Shown: positions 36,301 to 38,500, numbered from the stretch's first letter. The stretch: DNA of 40,318 nucleotides from Candidatus Zapsychrus exili (GCA_030765585.1 JAVCCJ010000121.1:71233-111550); one strand, 5' to 3'. Notes: generated by a model from the sequence alone, not told the origin. Numbers and translations are program-made.

Positions 36301-38500
36301 TTTTAAAAATGATGTTAAGGTTGTAAATGGTAAAGCTATTATTCGACTTAACTCGGCAATTGAAATTTTAGGCGAGGATGCTTTAAGAGGTATTTATCTT
36401 ACAGAAAAATATGTATTACCTGACGGAGGAGTTACTTATCATGTAGATGAGAATGGAAAAATGTTGCTTCTGGATATCAATTCTTCATCTGCTTGGATTG
36501 GTGCTGATATGGAGGGTCGTGAGGATTGCAAAGCTTGTGTTATAAACGAAGATGGAGAAAAAGTTTGTATTTTAGGTTTGATTGATTTTGATAAAGAGTT
36601 AAGCGAAGAAGAAGAGAAGCGATGGAGAAAATGTAAAAGAAGATATGGTTTTATAAGAATTATTCGCACACGTTATGCATATTTCCCACAAATTTTTTAT
36701 GGATTATATGACGACGGAGAAGACATTTTGTTTGGAGCGGTTTCAGGTCCTTTCGTCCTTTGTTCAGGTCCGATGCAAATTTTGACGCAAGCATTAATGG
36801 CTTTTATGATATTAGTAGATTTATCATTGGCAATAATAGTTAAAATATTTTGGACGATATGGCGCATGACAAGATGTTTATATTTGGCTGATAAGGGTGG
36901 CAAAGAAGGTAAGAATAAGAAAAAGATTGTTGTAGACATAGGAGACGCATGCAAGGATCCAGTCTATAAATTAGCCAAGAAAGAATTTCCTAAAATTAAT
37001 TATTTCTTAGATTTATTTATTAGGGTTATCGTAAGAACTCCTCTTTATATTCCTTATGTTTTTGTTTGTCGTACTTGGCTAGGATGGCGCGACATAGAGT
37101 ATATAACTCGCGCTGTAGATCCAGAGGAAATAGAAATAGTAGACAGTCTTGTGACGCCAGACAGAACTATTTTTGATAAATTAAAAGAATATTCAATTTA
37201 TAAATTTGATTATTTAAGAAAGTTAGGACGCGAGCGTAAGAATATAAAATATAAGAAAGCTTCGTTACGTTTAAAATTGATTCAGAAAAGCGAAGATTCC
37301 TTGGAGCGTTTCCTACGTGACAAGAAACATATATCGTCTTATAAGAAATTAGGACAAGAAAGATTTAATGACAAAAGATCTAGAGAGCTTGAACATGGGT
37401 TTATTTGTATTTCTTTAGGTTATGATGGAAATATTTATCACCTTGCAGGAGTAGAGTCTTTTGTAAGATTATTACGGGCAGTATATGGTAGTAATTTATA
37501 TGATATATCTAAAGAATATTTGAGTACAGAAAGTCAAAAAGAAGCTTATGGCGCAATTAATAAAATAGTAAATAGAGAAATGCTAGGACAGAATAAGTTG
37601 GATCGCAAAAGATTATTAGAGCTTTTACAGGGGTTAATATACTTTGGTTTAATGGAGGATGGCGATATTATTCCTTATACGGGTGTTAAACATTTCAGAA
37701 GGCTTTTAGCTGCTAAACATGGAATGCCTCCAAAGAGGCCTATGCCACCAATGATTAATATAAAAGAGGTAATGAAATTATGCCAAGCTAAAATAATGCC
37801 TATTTGCATAGATATTCCAGGTGTATATATTCGCACTCATGCTCAATGTTCAGGGCATAATCAGAAGCCAAGATATAATCAAAGATTTGGACATTCGCAA
37901 AAATCAAAGCATAACCAGAAATCAGGCCATTCTCAATTATTAGGACATTCGCAACAATCAGGTTATTCTCAGCTATCAAAGCATTCACAGAAGATAGGTC
38001 ATACGCAGAAATCAGACCATTCTCAGTTATCAAAGCATTCACAGAAGTCAAAGCATAGCCAAAAATCAGGTCATTCTCAATGGTCTAAACATAGAAAAGC
38101 TCCAAGATTAAATTCAATTAAAGTAGTTAAGCATGAAATTGAACAAAGAAAGCAGTTTCATACAATTATTAATTATAAAGGCAGAGGTAATATAATAAGG
38201 CCTGCTGGAAGCGATAGGCTAAGAGAGACTTTCTTTAAGGTTATAAGATTTGGTGGGCAACGCGCCTCAACCATGCTTAAATGTGCTCATTCTCCGAGAC
38301 TTGCTAGTTCTCAATTAGCAAGAGACAATATGATTAGCAAAATTATTCCTTTGGAGCAGGTGAAAATTAACACAAAGATGCTTGCTAAACGAGAAAAAGG
38401 AGCGTCTTATATAACTCTTAACTATAAGGGAGATATAAGAATGCCTGCTGGAGTTGGAAATATAAGAAAAGTTATTTTTAAGACAATTAGGGAGATTTAA
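14852..38500 (+). CDS. Giant multidomain membrane protein section 3 (7882 codons)
   Basis: The nominal TTG start lies 36 bases after the previous stop, in the same frame and already inside a TGS domain, so this is probably the remainder of one gene. Domains in order, residues from 14852: TGS and RSH linker 1-160; membrane segment 185-220; helical HD-like region and intact HD domain about 400-750; nested palindrome at about 1009-1042; zincin-like copy 3 about 1120-1190; Cys/His/Asp domain 1 about 1475-1700; PRTase-like about 2285-2385; HAD 2610-2905; PRTase 2960-3160; nucleotidyltransferase 3380-3625; PRPP-synthetase-like 3700-4127; LMW phosphatase-like 4300-4480; Cys/His/Asp domain 2 4490-4645; membrane block 4730-4945; PIG-L-like 5438-5770; FAD oxidase 5947-6440; helical repeats 6460-6795; tandem Fluc 6840-7107; C-terminal repeats 7515-7882. 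At least eight hydrophobic segments separate these domains. The stop is TAA at 38498-38500. Coding is certain; the overall role is not known. Confidence 0.9.
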   Translation: MPEGSIVADLLAHFRVNYFGNNVEMKSLESYNKLGLRSVLKNGQLVYIKKLSGKMPGMSRLKYHDMKSYRGKLKWTEFSKPSDKKDATVKGKQMLEKATKVLFAGKREKERLRILSDVVSKIGFKFSGANDLAELYRAIYFEALTVDEASDFIVKAQNKIKRYIPYAAGEEGKDDKKTNMNAFNPLLLLGLNSFVSGEMLLAVGVLSIIAIVAWFVLRRSSPALSNISRLFILIFKKALPYKFNKETAHKRSIEGEDNVIKDKSSEKFSNMFDTSDNLLRALDDQGIYRLISLVKRFRKEALNTLLSPLSRGDFFSRVKIAVSNFKFMSQLSDSKDKKYGGVNWDRCILATLFCSNLGFIAFGKDGEVKQEFEDIVQWDFKRENRIIKNTAPYLSLAGLETYRRQYISDLKHVYISEYIARTKIFESKLFRNVFTEKEKKIISFLIWYHHTLIELAGYGALKDQADLSVMLRDILDVSNSTGLSKKELLDMLYAATLSDSFLKGKTKAVGLNTAAKKTMLGIIDVLNEEYTEDSASIEVVKKLCEDKILNQIRELRSEPDAIFTEHLAEMIKHKTYDEIRPLVEAYKLASWGYFGARRQEKFDSLEGKKMRRSVIVHAVRTLRHHITYDVETNIIKILHDIFEDTEIPEEIIEEIFGKDILYCLQLLNKKRIEAKLSLGIKLYFIETIYRWKLIAKQRMDIFYEKYGFYYNEKQYAYYMAILFSYGGYKTQLAKCADLVDNFLTIAAKRNKSGLLAKYAGIAIPFIIEMSILNKEDKHEFLNNLLKGITILLKQRDIDAGLIKQCEQFRKTVHYYRNFIENDSKKIESVSLIQKFLYGRSKTVKSFIKIFGIAVPLFSVYARRIVRYILPYIFIDNLKKEYRSDTLGRTRVLIKGNSLYITGKRRMLWILLRFITVFIINKTIRTIFTGVLEEKDVSYLSVRKIKKSHRSIFDANLLSVSPILLLDSNFVILAVIFFISYRIFNHYLSNAPPIKVKGKRQSVKDYKLKPLEQIVIQFLSDLFRGWYRRINSAWGRIRISALTVFSYDNRLPRAVDFAREKPNSTLPDDPIEREFAVQQEIRSTNTVASFELSYVRDAIKISLDIVGLHDSEIHQILVNMLSLEIRAGPMKNIYGAFKENILYLDKTLLNPRNWKKLIKTLIHEAGVPLGRSDTQNEKFAFSFNDKLKKNPFKNIRYYKNYRKIVSSLKKIDIDINFAKNIICSLELPLFLQFNRLYWNREYPEKRILREEIETMQWYIKSFKKLELLTVEAVEAKLLRDVKKHVGDVAYEQTKRVIDGIRSKHEGVVGKTYNRQTLRYAIKETAKIICLTRVQLERQEKRGLLFTKFNVKGKNIDELPIIPIDNKGNILEHLLFWANDYDKVPNSDYYRARKMSIRDLAYEKYKDSPQQLKILFAFLKPQVTFASVSAPIFLIGLDPTVLLLSAIVVAIGFVVFKLLNNKRSDNKLEKDAGIKTYTNVTKQYTEDIIKEAVRQQRDALLEALVRHNEGTVGSLPREQDIFFLQDFSGETTLSARVLDSKCGIVQEDLYRRLSMLKAYVDNGTGIKIFLHNAFNIFFTRGHAFLVVSDGKEIFLVDTSFEQFFVLNNGDKKENGYEGYIIRTKKDNGSWKKIAYELREKGYVRLTQEFLEMYASILRQEYNLTREATVEDMLASDPYYLQYDDSRLKQWLGDVVVPQWAKDYRIEFLTNSLADEAVVLNSFLFPISLILVFVCLFVQNGSGTEFVYDIFAWMQTLISSSSEEVYCAASLLLASFVSGKDPDSSEANEMVLDALEEAGIDFTKLTYDKWATLLALANSLDKSITTDRGKIRFEQFKRSIKDLSSIDIAVDGRVLFEHKVAKISRSRLAYFIGKPGEMAADLLFVQAQANINKNQFNKPRGWKIAIVIDLPLKKSVLDDIKNNLIAFVEKDKRLSNLNGFIKDGNVEVLVRSEKNISEDVSDFLYDLSDRKGTIIVKGLKDSKYLDLFSARRFYLLRAKDKKEAVVSGVLRGDVVIGYIPRRYKNRLALDRETLRSITLYRNLKYWFQVLQDDAPKRKKAQEEIISAEAMFLYLLPLLLYFKESKRKIHPIFIKRGSLLLIEPWKSLIDKLKDLGIANFDSNYTTERISSYKEEGDLAKTINTILNPREIQRPVSGLLWKKVLEAYNNLDESDRNIILGFLRKNSANDNIEFKDLEGKKIGQIVMLISEAGIDERYQNFFLKRKLAKKNWNIDDEDIENIRSIDSQLAEQIENLLHYKESQPELFTEEIRDLFFRYDGNLSQEMRNKTKHIVRPILNLLLSETKFYKLIKEKEVMLIDEALAGGATVITSELIMNSFDDGNVFRFAAIDMWDPAYSPSSIVDILVTSNSMIEEDAPEKLEVLRYAKVEIDGVAKYEEITIFRAIEELKEEYLSSIGEEGKDISNKELESIVRRKVGSDMWGSEFNMKLDRFINKYFIDYISDDYSFDVIKSLIKNYLRQHDVSLVDFKEIKAPYGWKHSSVKKFKENSDKILGTLRQLDKEGNENIEEMRKLDRGVSDLDMLKTLFDWQKESETYKNRQKEGIEKIGENVTFRNFIVKYINGPSTVSKASQIYEQKQEAVKEYPQFLGTSDKIKMAVFDWDGTLSRIREGWEHILTVLVAVMIAGKHLQDSEWTDIITSIIKGESTQDHFRLPLIKTLVEKGRIDEESLKWAYDMVENSKGLTNREQVYSVYREAQNRGINEDKFNWVIDHFERKSGLSPPKEVYDLLTQFFLDKVYELRGARLEMIRNSNISFKKFLFPKTVEFLYKLNEIDVPCYILTGSDKSGVVEEAKALGLSDLVVDIIGFDIDEKETKGKDKIMQVLIDRSINDKFIEHSQEVLVIGDGKVEIKAGKDIGCLTIALKNQENKKSFEYIEKLEPDFIIELLSTKERIKQGVKRDIFRALQEGKKKSTVRILEDLVSLSSGEEIAEDYIETVKIPSAKELLPLRYFPPVSNPNITLNAVYDISEENGHDVEGYRRKLVLFKVGDKEHVEDFGDLLIESIKKNISDLSDWCIACRIATPEHATQMLGEYIAERLKLDVVYLEQREWPVGYVNMTRAERYKAAQDITVILSPEKIQNKKVIVIDDVVDSGGILSGLATTLMKAEAKKVSAFVVFRSAESSFEREIYPSLFKDPVFLRDVIIRMKGKIALGGIKYLMRFIEDDLQVFSETILNLQDDTRKEMFKRSLQYLQIVPNKYAAYLIHSMLSLIAQEKYGQVYEDLSFDNKIFVLSETKKMFSRGDLSDEDHTLFVSSQDWISPSLAVFYAYLKGYNFVVFKDRRDLSGEENLVKHREKTEEALQAAKIFMVFVGSPYYTTLSRKIYAKEEKEERVLPKEYRAELRLLSNKLKRIRNEHRSAINKLNTLEKHLIMEYASFYAEKSIKIFEEICNLAVDVLEKEGVSISSQDFSISLVGSVAREEATVESDIEFDYIAKNEVVAKTIEKALAPLLAYSLRRVGFDIGPSDELYNRHISTRYQLKTNKLFDVRMREQDRLSTLIRFLDYRLVYGSESVYETFLILVRKEIMGDYSKSLAMVVNATNEYIEIAKLGHGRFSGRNFVVLYDLARKVSFDVKWIVNLVEIAMKEMTIRKLPMLLTDKFFSIDKMPKKKAELLEFFNSHAFFNNDTLEQVENVVRSYRRLLQYRQEKAARNALNKPTKFYPEFIGDISVVGSFVLKHIASRRAVEVPIVQNETTGKDIKIFTDSFPDGETYLRILNPLDVKQGNLSVICELNSCKDFVKIMLLTGALRFYGAKEIHLVLSTSSDIIGDNGQEYILHHYSNSVSYAGGGLVKILSESHRVKNKGHIVIDRVLYQHARFKNDADKASRKLFVESEKIEIVKIEENPLCWNVSLPSNIKNKNVALIHSTENDQDIVELWFMLIALRDAEVKSVSLVSTYEGYSRQDKIFKPGESKSSEIILNIINKFVDKHITFNVHYGEESGWIKLDSLDIYNANMFVSLVKGMINWMIKKSGNINQFLEEVKRHPILLLGPDDGSFPYVEEIVAVVKSYLKQQYGVEIDIYSGYLDKFRESGTKVVIPGYILGKDGEKIVKVGGVDINECWSLVLDDETSYGSTLLVATFALVRKMGFSWQRILSGIVHGKLARGLQPFETGWDEDEIGEVKEPKSEYIDEEKEHMAPRALFSTKSVNLPEIFPVQQEIRIGSAIGNLLSSLDKSDNDALPFYSFIIPAFLFIYIVLLFRYVILSSFMSPIERVNGKWLDYRIESLKNKLAWIQRLFHAPPKTAATTDVATVATPIIATIITSNSASKVVPVVDETKKENVNQPSLQVLSICYLNVFRSRILSIYFRRLWYEHNIFNATGRRIIFLDRGFVAASSDIIEKTCDLIRSYLQREESPLKDVLLGHYSKDINKVVKIRPRTVSEKNILESNIILVAKESHKSEILKKYGHILDKNKHIRVYLISEFLPETHFFYKKDVPDVGEHPVVDEKDAIVEWTPYKLLELYQLLDFDNILNQLSIKLPNVEEALSLKIKDFCEDNQELLWKIMREKLAANSWSMQKRIKVGNICGPFSYMLAKVLCAVFDASLVDMKDITFMPEGGFVSVDGKYRQHAWINFCYKGKPLLIIDPTRFQYDDKYKDKILVDNYDLEKYGYRPAENYLREQLGIIMEDEINLVKSNYFNIGDQRKKGKLNLREELLYLFVSFEFLANSPNKIFGRRQVYSYGLIIEEMLKQVSLEGDNREKALSYFDNNLAVDNPDFNCFVLPAFLPLLISFNFGFVEVTVAMIIFALLIDVATGAITTFIGQLFATRFAIRKWDYKFAFKMGIWGATVGAQIYLFFNLINLIIPAEIGLTTEFIRTVLLGAFGVFVLFESNIISYLISKKENSINEEVNKMISLSLQDKAKEIREFLRNPKNIDWVFIIVPLGAFKDFLSQRLDNEIFYIISGMVIFIFHRFIYERTNSIVVPFVKKTLNLISPAKDKSGFIYEELYKNVQMDLVQVNDKVEAANVAAARFFYHLQQWFNGEGKKDLDAMFTLMLATGNSPEMAYKKIADVLNSWYAAKTQKWLIKNGINLTVKPDMRRVIAFHLDTVMPQKRTDYFAFVNIINKWCDKFGIPENQRYLWYGDLKVAKDGELKQMSDTEFKVLIEDIDNRDLKVEEFKRAALVAEDCQYNFFTAMKMQLTLLSSKLNSLGGSNLVFGSTGPSYEGKGHVAFVESGYGDRQHAFMGLGEYHFAASQAPQNGGYSDIIGKYGYLTFAIPEFVQRKDANLIWIVLDNKKRNTVLNMVEGNHGIDVNEYPAVGLQKSNGILIVDNASASELLLNKYPWDFKVFKNRDWVFNLGKQLFIRTSKRLGVLVKDLTEEQFINAEGSHGLIRDIREKNLKSLISSMSWDRWKEVVISGLNKNIKLSKPEAFARKVWGNNFVDEIIVARKTKDELLEEETLLTGDTEDFYPKLMQAQERLMRLQKVVVLADPHLDDSFLADPDMFKQLIEAEFIRVYSICATIGSEAVSDKLIKEMLEYILTWDQEKIDIARSLNRQGAAKTILLMAIKNSESKSLLSYNVRSKMTEAEWDLRTQLFFNYVAIKMLKAEELKAKEEVSLRFNYLLKSLEDKPKWGYKDVALIGKMKGIVRIIENKTAMLSWGIMYKDIFDPLEPSYYASGVKLGTASLKDIDSIMTIMKMIIDKHGRIDVVFGNGEGFQDYGTHATVEATVIAALLNFVEEKIIDPAKFKYITYAGVWERTKTEEANLSIVYTKREIEEFKERFRQLYVSQAPAEIPDAGHEQLILFSEAVERNGLKTADELKSIIELDSKVVNILDEGGIVLNFRIRNLSDKDVRRGLQDKVNELNHLRGILKQTSYVALYGELPTNNFPLPTDNLHKNFDPRGSAIFAAQLMKDKSILNSHVWPLMIVGMIGSMPLWLGYVAVVSILAVIVLRYIKNRWSIVKTKQEIILNELENIVFKEGDDVAEYLRDESRIKGKADKVFVPRDYIEIEKILREANRRKVPVTISGARTGLVAAAVPNDGWVISMERINEIIKIKKNKDGNAGSIVVGAGARLGDIREAAENEGLFFPVNQTEVSATMGGAINTNGSGSWVFKYGITRQYVKSLSVVLANGQALRIDRGEYFSDKQGYFRIPSSNGKRLRLKAPSYKMPSVRSSAGYYSKENMDLIDLFIGSEGTLGVIVQAELELIKKPENILTALIFYEEIKDALAFVSQAKNISRANWKGKPNNFSLRAIEYIDISALRYLEDTKYSGIIPAWVFDNNGENPCAILVEQELPKDVDLNNIYDNSEVDQLLSLIGEGRLDDTIVADPKDILSYRRIVDFRAVIPKTINDKSNVKIEKMGTDLIVPEDRIEEFLLFAIAALKMSGTQYAIWGHISEAQLHINLIPKNAQERQWAIKDYDQLVAEVVDMGGSVAAEHGIGKLKHRYLEMMYGKEAIDQMLAVKLVLDENMILGKNNIFSNNGDDISRALMLNLDHRAAKKVGIIKEKSKGKRYVVAKSQLIELIENYVRIGAEEDRKIELLSKMESIVEKHPSLYLNIISRYMLEIDRFARNVLSELVHKLLVSGSDALTPDVLELMRKGFVLSLTRAQRHNLQVTIEEAVEQYSDKVGTSSIPLVLNYYVLINDKERAVKDFPYLLNIVLSSQDKENVFISEIRMSNVIEVAPELFDDIVSSYIKETNPTIKEKLSDAIASNFKEFMLETSADRHILKYLDYLRRNAKSDIEKINFVKCILNITNYDTEKTSDIDSLMILIDSVYDSAIPSLSNESLMLTISNLTDSIGSSNIPLRVYERIKGIKTDSQEQEFIKSRILSEADNGVNKNNAVLYSFVPLFMIFALVSPIVEFVNSWIISNPALIIWTPIVVGGAFGTFLRVKMSDHIGQKLSRIFPYGTLIVNLLGTFILGFVIGTVRAGQGFVPVWVVAGFLGAFTTFSTFILERYNLVKDKKSKNALIYIVASIIGGYILFANGKIFGTLSFDKGFNMYILALSLIVPVAVLKAIGLRLRELVRDIFSSIKLKELLALLTGGMLGAFLRVWLSSFTEEPFFVNIIGAFFIGVFVVLLKNTILRKLFFVTGLCGAFTTFATFILFADSYLGTQGLPISIGYILFNLLVGIAVFYAGLYLTKFIKNKLDLNFLALDKKQLLLMQNCLINYLREKGPEAGLVRLLMNKLDFKNDVKVVNGKAIIRLNSAIEILGEDALRGIYLTEKYVLPDGGVTYHVDENGKMLLLDINSSSAWIGADMEGREDCKACVINEDGEKVCILGLIDFDKELSEEEEKRWRKCKRRYGFIRIIRTRYAYFPQIFYGLYDDGEDILFGAVSGPFVLCSGPMQILTQALMAFMILVDLSLAIIVKIFWTIWRMTRCLYLADKGGKEGKNKKKIVVDIGDACKDPVYKLAKKEFPKINYFLDLFIRVIVRTPLYIPYVFVCRTWLGWRDIEYITRAVDPEEIEIVDSLVTPDRTIFDKLKEYSIYKFDYLRKLGRERKNIKYKKASLRLKLIQKSEDSLERFLRDKKHISSYKKLGQERFNDKRSRELEHGFICISLGYDGNIYHLAGVESFVRLLRAVYGSNLYDISKEYLSTESQKEAYGAINKIVNREMLGQNKLDRKRLLELLQGLIYFGLMEDGDIIPYTGVKHFRRLLAAKHGMPPKRPMPPMINIKEVMKLCQAKIMPICIDIPGVYIRTHAQCSGHNQKPRYNQRFGHSQKSKHNQKSGHSQLLGHSQQSGYSQLSKHSQKIGHTQKSDHSQLSKHSQKSKHSQKSGHSQWSKHRKAPRLNSIKVVKHEIEQRKQFHTIINYKGRGNIIRPAGSDRLRETFFKVIRFGGQRASTMLKCAHSPRLASSQLARDNMISKIIPLEQVKINTKMLAKREKGASYITLNYKGDIRMPAGVGNIRKVIFKTIREI
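15395..15515 (+). other. Membrane segment between TGS and HD regions
   Basis: Two hydrophobic stretches, PLLLLGLNSFVSGEMLLAVG and VLSIIAIVAWFVL, are followed by Arg residues. This is the first of a series of similar linkers in the third ORF; others lie at about 17.70-17.81, 19.11-19.22, 20.00-20.07, 27.43-27.51, 32.48-32.60 and 35.26-35.40 kb. Confidence 0.65.
16640..17110 (+). other. HD-domain phosphohydrolase, RelA/SpoT hydrolase type
   Basis: The motifs IVHAVRTLRHH (about residue 615 of the ORF), LHDIFEDT (about 638) and KCADLVDNFLTI (about 734) match the three metal and nucleotide sites of the SpoT hydrolase domain (Hx.., LHDxxEDT, KLADRLHNMRTL). In that family the domain removes the 3'-pyrophosphate from (p)ppGpp. 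Here it lies downstream of the TGS domain, the reverse of the normal HD-synthetase-TGS order, and the metal-binding residues look intact. Upstream, ISFLIWYHH...LLDMLYAATLSD (16.17-16.35 kb) resembles the second HD domain of GlnD, but weakly. Confidence 0.7.
17876..17978 (+). repeat. Nested palindromic element inside the giant gene
   Basis: There are three perfect nested arm pairs: CCGTTAGAGCA (17876-17886) with TGCTCTAACGG (17968-17978); ATTCTTATC (17899-17907) with GATAAGAAT (17956-17964); and CGCAGAAT (17930-17937) with ATTCTGCG (17940-17947). A run of six T follows at 17979-17984. The total is 103 bases and it is translated in frame (LEQIVIQFLSD through RIRISALTV). It looks like a small mobile palindrome (MITE or REP type) that settled in frame, or a strong RNA structure within the message. 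Confidence 0.7.
18095..18420 (+). other. Zincin-like segment, copy 3
   Basis: IRAGPM, NILYLDKTLLNP and LIKTLIHEAGVPLG parallel copies 1 and 2. It has His-Glu but no second His, so it is probably not a peptidase. It follows the linker EFAVQQEIRS, a sequence that recurs at about 27.36 kb as IFPVQQEIRI. Confidence 0.4.
19270..19960 (+). other. Cys/His/Asp domain 1 (transglutaminase or papain-like)
   Basis: A Cys in SKCGIVQEDLY (about residue 1538), a His in TRGHAFLVVSDGKE (about 1580) and an Asp in FLVDTSFEQFF (about 1594) have the order and spacing of transglutaminase-like or papain-fold cysteine enzymes: Cys at a helix start, His and Asp on adjacent strands. A second domain with the same layout occurs at 28.32-28.78 kb. 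The exact family and substrate are not recognised. Confidence 0.45.
21700..22010 (+). other. Phosphoribosyltransferase-like segment 1
   Basis: EVMLIDEALAGGATVIT (nt about 21779-21829) has the form of the PRPP-binding loop of type I phosphoribosyltransferases (four hydrophobics, two acidic residues, small residues, Gly-Thr), followed by FRFAAIDMWD. The second acidic residue is followed by Ala-Leu-Ala instead of the usual pattern, and the rest of the fold is not obvious. It lies 0.9 kb before the HAD domain. Confidence 0.45.
22680..23560 (+). other. HAD-superfamily phosphatase domain
   Basis: All HAD motifs are visible: VFDWDGTLS (motif I, nucleophile Asp at about residue 2613), CYILTGSDKSG (motif II), the Lys of ETKGKDKIM (motif III) and VLVIGDGKVEIKAG (motif IV). 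A helical cap is inserted between motifs I and II, as in phosphoglycolate-phosphatase-like members. It probably acts on a small phosphorylated metabolite. It sits between two phosphoribosyltransferase-like domains. Confidence 0.82.
23720..24330 (+). other. Type I phosphoribosyltransferase domain
   Basis: KVIVIDDVVDSGGILSGLA (nt about 24144-24200) is a textbook PRPP-binding loop, followed by the strand KKVSAFVVF. Upstream, WCIACRIATPEHATQML and LDVVYLEQREWP fit the hood and first strands of adenine- or orotate-type enzymes. Such domains transfer ribose-5-phosphate from PRPP to a base. The base specificity is not readable. Confidence 0.75.
24980..25720 (+). other. Nucleotidyltransferase domain (GlnD/DUF294-like)
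   Basis: SLVGSVAREEATVESDIEFD (nt about 25135-25195) carries the Pol-beta superfamily GS...SDxE(F)D signature with both acidic metal ligands. It is followed by VRMREQDRLSTLIRFLDYR and LVYGSESVYETFL, which resemble the R..LD.R.vyGd motif of PII uridylyltransferase and DUF294 proteins. It is preceded by a predicted coiled coil. It probably transfers a nucleotide to a protein or small substrate; the target is unknown. Confidence 0.75.
25950..27230 (+). other. Ribose-phosphate pyrophosphokinase (PRPP synthetase)-like domain
   Basis: The sequence follows PRPP synthetase. FPDGETYLRI (about 26028) matches the FxdGE motif. YSRQDKIFKPGESKSSEIIL (about 26600) matches the YARQd...pgepisak flexible loop. 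ILLLGPDDGSFPYVEE matches the PD.G segment. LVLDDETSYGSTLLVATFAL (about 27090) occupies the PRPP/ribose-5-phosphate loop (usually DDmisTGGTl) and is followed by IVHGKLARG for the THG(l)f strand. An extra 100 or so residues separate the N-terminal repeat from the RQD loop. The ribose-5-phosphate loop has DETSYGST rather than DTGGT, so activity is uncertain. Its neighbours consume PRPP. Confidence 0.72.
27755..28290 (+). other. Low-molecular-weight phosphotyrosine phosphatase-like domain
   Basis: VLSICYLNVFRSRILSIYF has the Cys-x5-Arg phosphate loop at the end of the first strand followed by a helix, as in the LMW-PTP/ArsC fold (usually vCxGNicRSp). Further parts fit the fold: VSEKNILESNIILVAKESHK for the ..l..aDlIl.m...h strand, and PDVGEHPVVDEKDA for the DPx general-acid loop, here PDVGE. 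Adapted loops make enzymatic activity uncertain. Confidence 0.55.
28320..28780 (+). other. Cys/His/Asp domain 2
   Basis: Cys in KVGNICGPFSYMLAKVL (about residue 4540), His in RQHAWINFCYKGK (about 4584) and Asp in LLIIDPTRFQYDD (about 4600) form the same triad layout as domain 1 at 19.3-20.0 kb. This one is closer to a standard transglutaminase/papain-like pattern, with CG at the nucleophile and HAW before the Asp strand. It is probably a cysteine peptidase or amidase on unknown substrates. Confidence 0.5.
29040..29690 (+). other. Membrane block
   Basis: Successive hydrophobic helices (CFVLPAFLPLLISFNFGF, TVAMIIFALLIDVATGAI, FKMGIWGATVGAQIYLFFNL, TVLLGAFGVFVLFESNIISY, IFYIISGMVIFIFHRFIY). It resembles a small 5-6 helix membrane protein, but I recognise no transporter family. 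Confidence 0.6.
29700..31120 (+). other. Unassigned soluble segment
   Basis: The first part is helical; the second (about 30340-31050) mixes strands and glycine-rich turns, for example LVFGSTGPSYEGKGHVAFV and RQHAFMGLGEYHF. I cannot assign it to a family. It leads directly into the PIG-L-like domain, so it may be part of a two-domain sugar-metabolism unit. Confidence 0.5.
31165..32160 (+). other. PIG-L-type deacetylase-like domain
   Basis: VVVLADPHLDDSFLAD (about 31177) matches the first PIG-L/LmbE motif (a[PH]PDDe). VVFGNGEGFQDYGTHATVEA (about 31848-31907) matches the later xxxGtHxdH.a motif, followed by ITYAGVWERTKTEEANL and YTKREIEEFKERFRQLYVSQ, typical of long PIG-L proteins. These zinc enzymes remove N-acetyl groups from amino sugars. 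The first zinc motif is altered (DPHLDD) and the last one reads HATVE rather than HPDH, so activity is open. Confidence 0.55.
32690..34170 (+). other. FAD-linked oxidase, GlcD / D-lactate dehydrogenase type
   Basis: A complete FAD_binding_4 plus C-terminal oxidase unit. VFVPRDYIEIEKILREA and PVTISGARTGLVAAAVP open the FAD domain. IVVGAGARLGDI, FFPVNQTEVSATMGGAINTN and GSGSWVFKYGITRQYVKSL are the FAD-binding core. YKMPSVRSSAGYY and DLIDLFIGSEGTLGVI are standard in the family. The C-terminal part ends with YAIWGHISEAQLHINLIP and GGSVAAEHGIGKLKHRYLEM, holding the conserved active-site HGIG. Family members oxidise D-2-hydroxy acids such as lactate or glycolate and pass electrons to membrane carriers. 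It keeps nearly every conserved position and sits right after a membrane segment (32.48-32.60 kb). Confidence 0.95.
34230..35230 (+). other. Alpha-helical segment, possibly HEAT-like
   Basis: About 330 residues of amphipathic helices with a rough 30-40 residue periodicity and no catalytic motif. They link the FAD oxidase to the fluoride-channel pair. The HEAT-like label is a guess from helix spacing. Confidence 0.4.
35370..36170 (+). other. Tandem Fluc/CrcB fluoride channel domains joined by a membrane helix
   Basis: Domain 1 (35.37-35.70 kb): GGAFGTFLRV, FPYGTLIVNLLGTFILGF and AGFLGAFTTFSTFILERY. Domain 2 (35.86-36.17 kb): GGMLGAFLRV, FFVNIIGAFFIGVFVV and TGLCGAFTTFATFILF. These are the diagnostic Fluc motifs: G..R, the pore Asn in VNxxG, and the Phe-box TTFxTF. 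Between them lies one extra hydrophobic helix, MYILALSLIVPVAVLKAIGL, which would let the two copies insert in opposite orientation, as in eukaryotic FEX proteins. Normal bacterial Fluc is a dual-topology dimer of separate subunits of about 125 residues. The motifs needed for fluoride export appear intact; domain 2 has Ala where domain 1 has Ser in the Phe box. Confidence 0.93.
36200..37380 (+). other. C-terminal cysteine-containing membrane region
   Basis: A small alpha/beta part with DCKACVINEDGEKVC and a charged SEEEEKRWRKCKRR is followed by two hydrophobic segments (about 36.77-36.87 and 37.02-37.08 kb: LMAFMILVDLSLAIIVKIFW, RTPLYIPYVFVCRTW) and then a very basic helical tail. The paired cysteines CKAC could bind metal. 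No family recognised. Confidence 0.45.
37390..38497 (+). other. Four copies of a C-terminal G-x-I...AG...R motif
   Basis: The copies are ISLGYDGNIYHLAGVESFVR (about 37.41 kb), GLMEDGDIIPYTGVKHFRRL (about 37.65 kb), INYKGRGNIIRPAGSDRLRE (about 38.17 kb) and LNYKGDIRMPAGVGNIRKVI (about 38.42 kb). Shared pattern: aromatic-x-G-x-I, three to four residues, Ala/Thr-Gly, then an aliphatic/Arg helix. The last copy is the extreme C-terminus. This is the layout of a small repeated binding or sorting module. Confidence 0.5.
37850..38101 (+). repeat. Eighteen-base tandem repeat coding for S-[GK]-H-S-Q-[KL]
   Basis: Fourteen consecutive 18-base units (the last degenerate) translate as SGHNQK, PRYNQR, FGHSQK, SKHNQK, SGHSQL, LGHSQQ, SGYSQL, SKHSQK, IGHTQK, SDHSQL, SKHSQK, SKHSQK, SGHSQW and SKHRKA. 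His and Gln are nearly fixed. The array lies between the second and third copies of the C-terminal motif. It is an imperfect coding minisatellite without spacer structure. Confidence 0.9.

Noticed and set aside
37800-38051. Minus-strand ORF with repeats ALIxENxLI
   Set aside because: It is the antisense reading of the 18-base tandem repeat; no ribosome binding site or promoter.
37850-38101. CRISPR array
   Set aside because: The 18-base units are contiguous, translate in frame to a hexapeptide repeat, and have no spacers or neighbouring cas genes.
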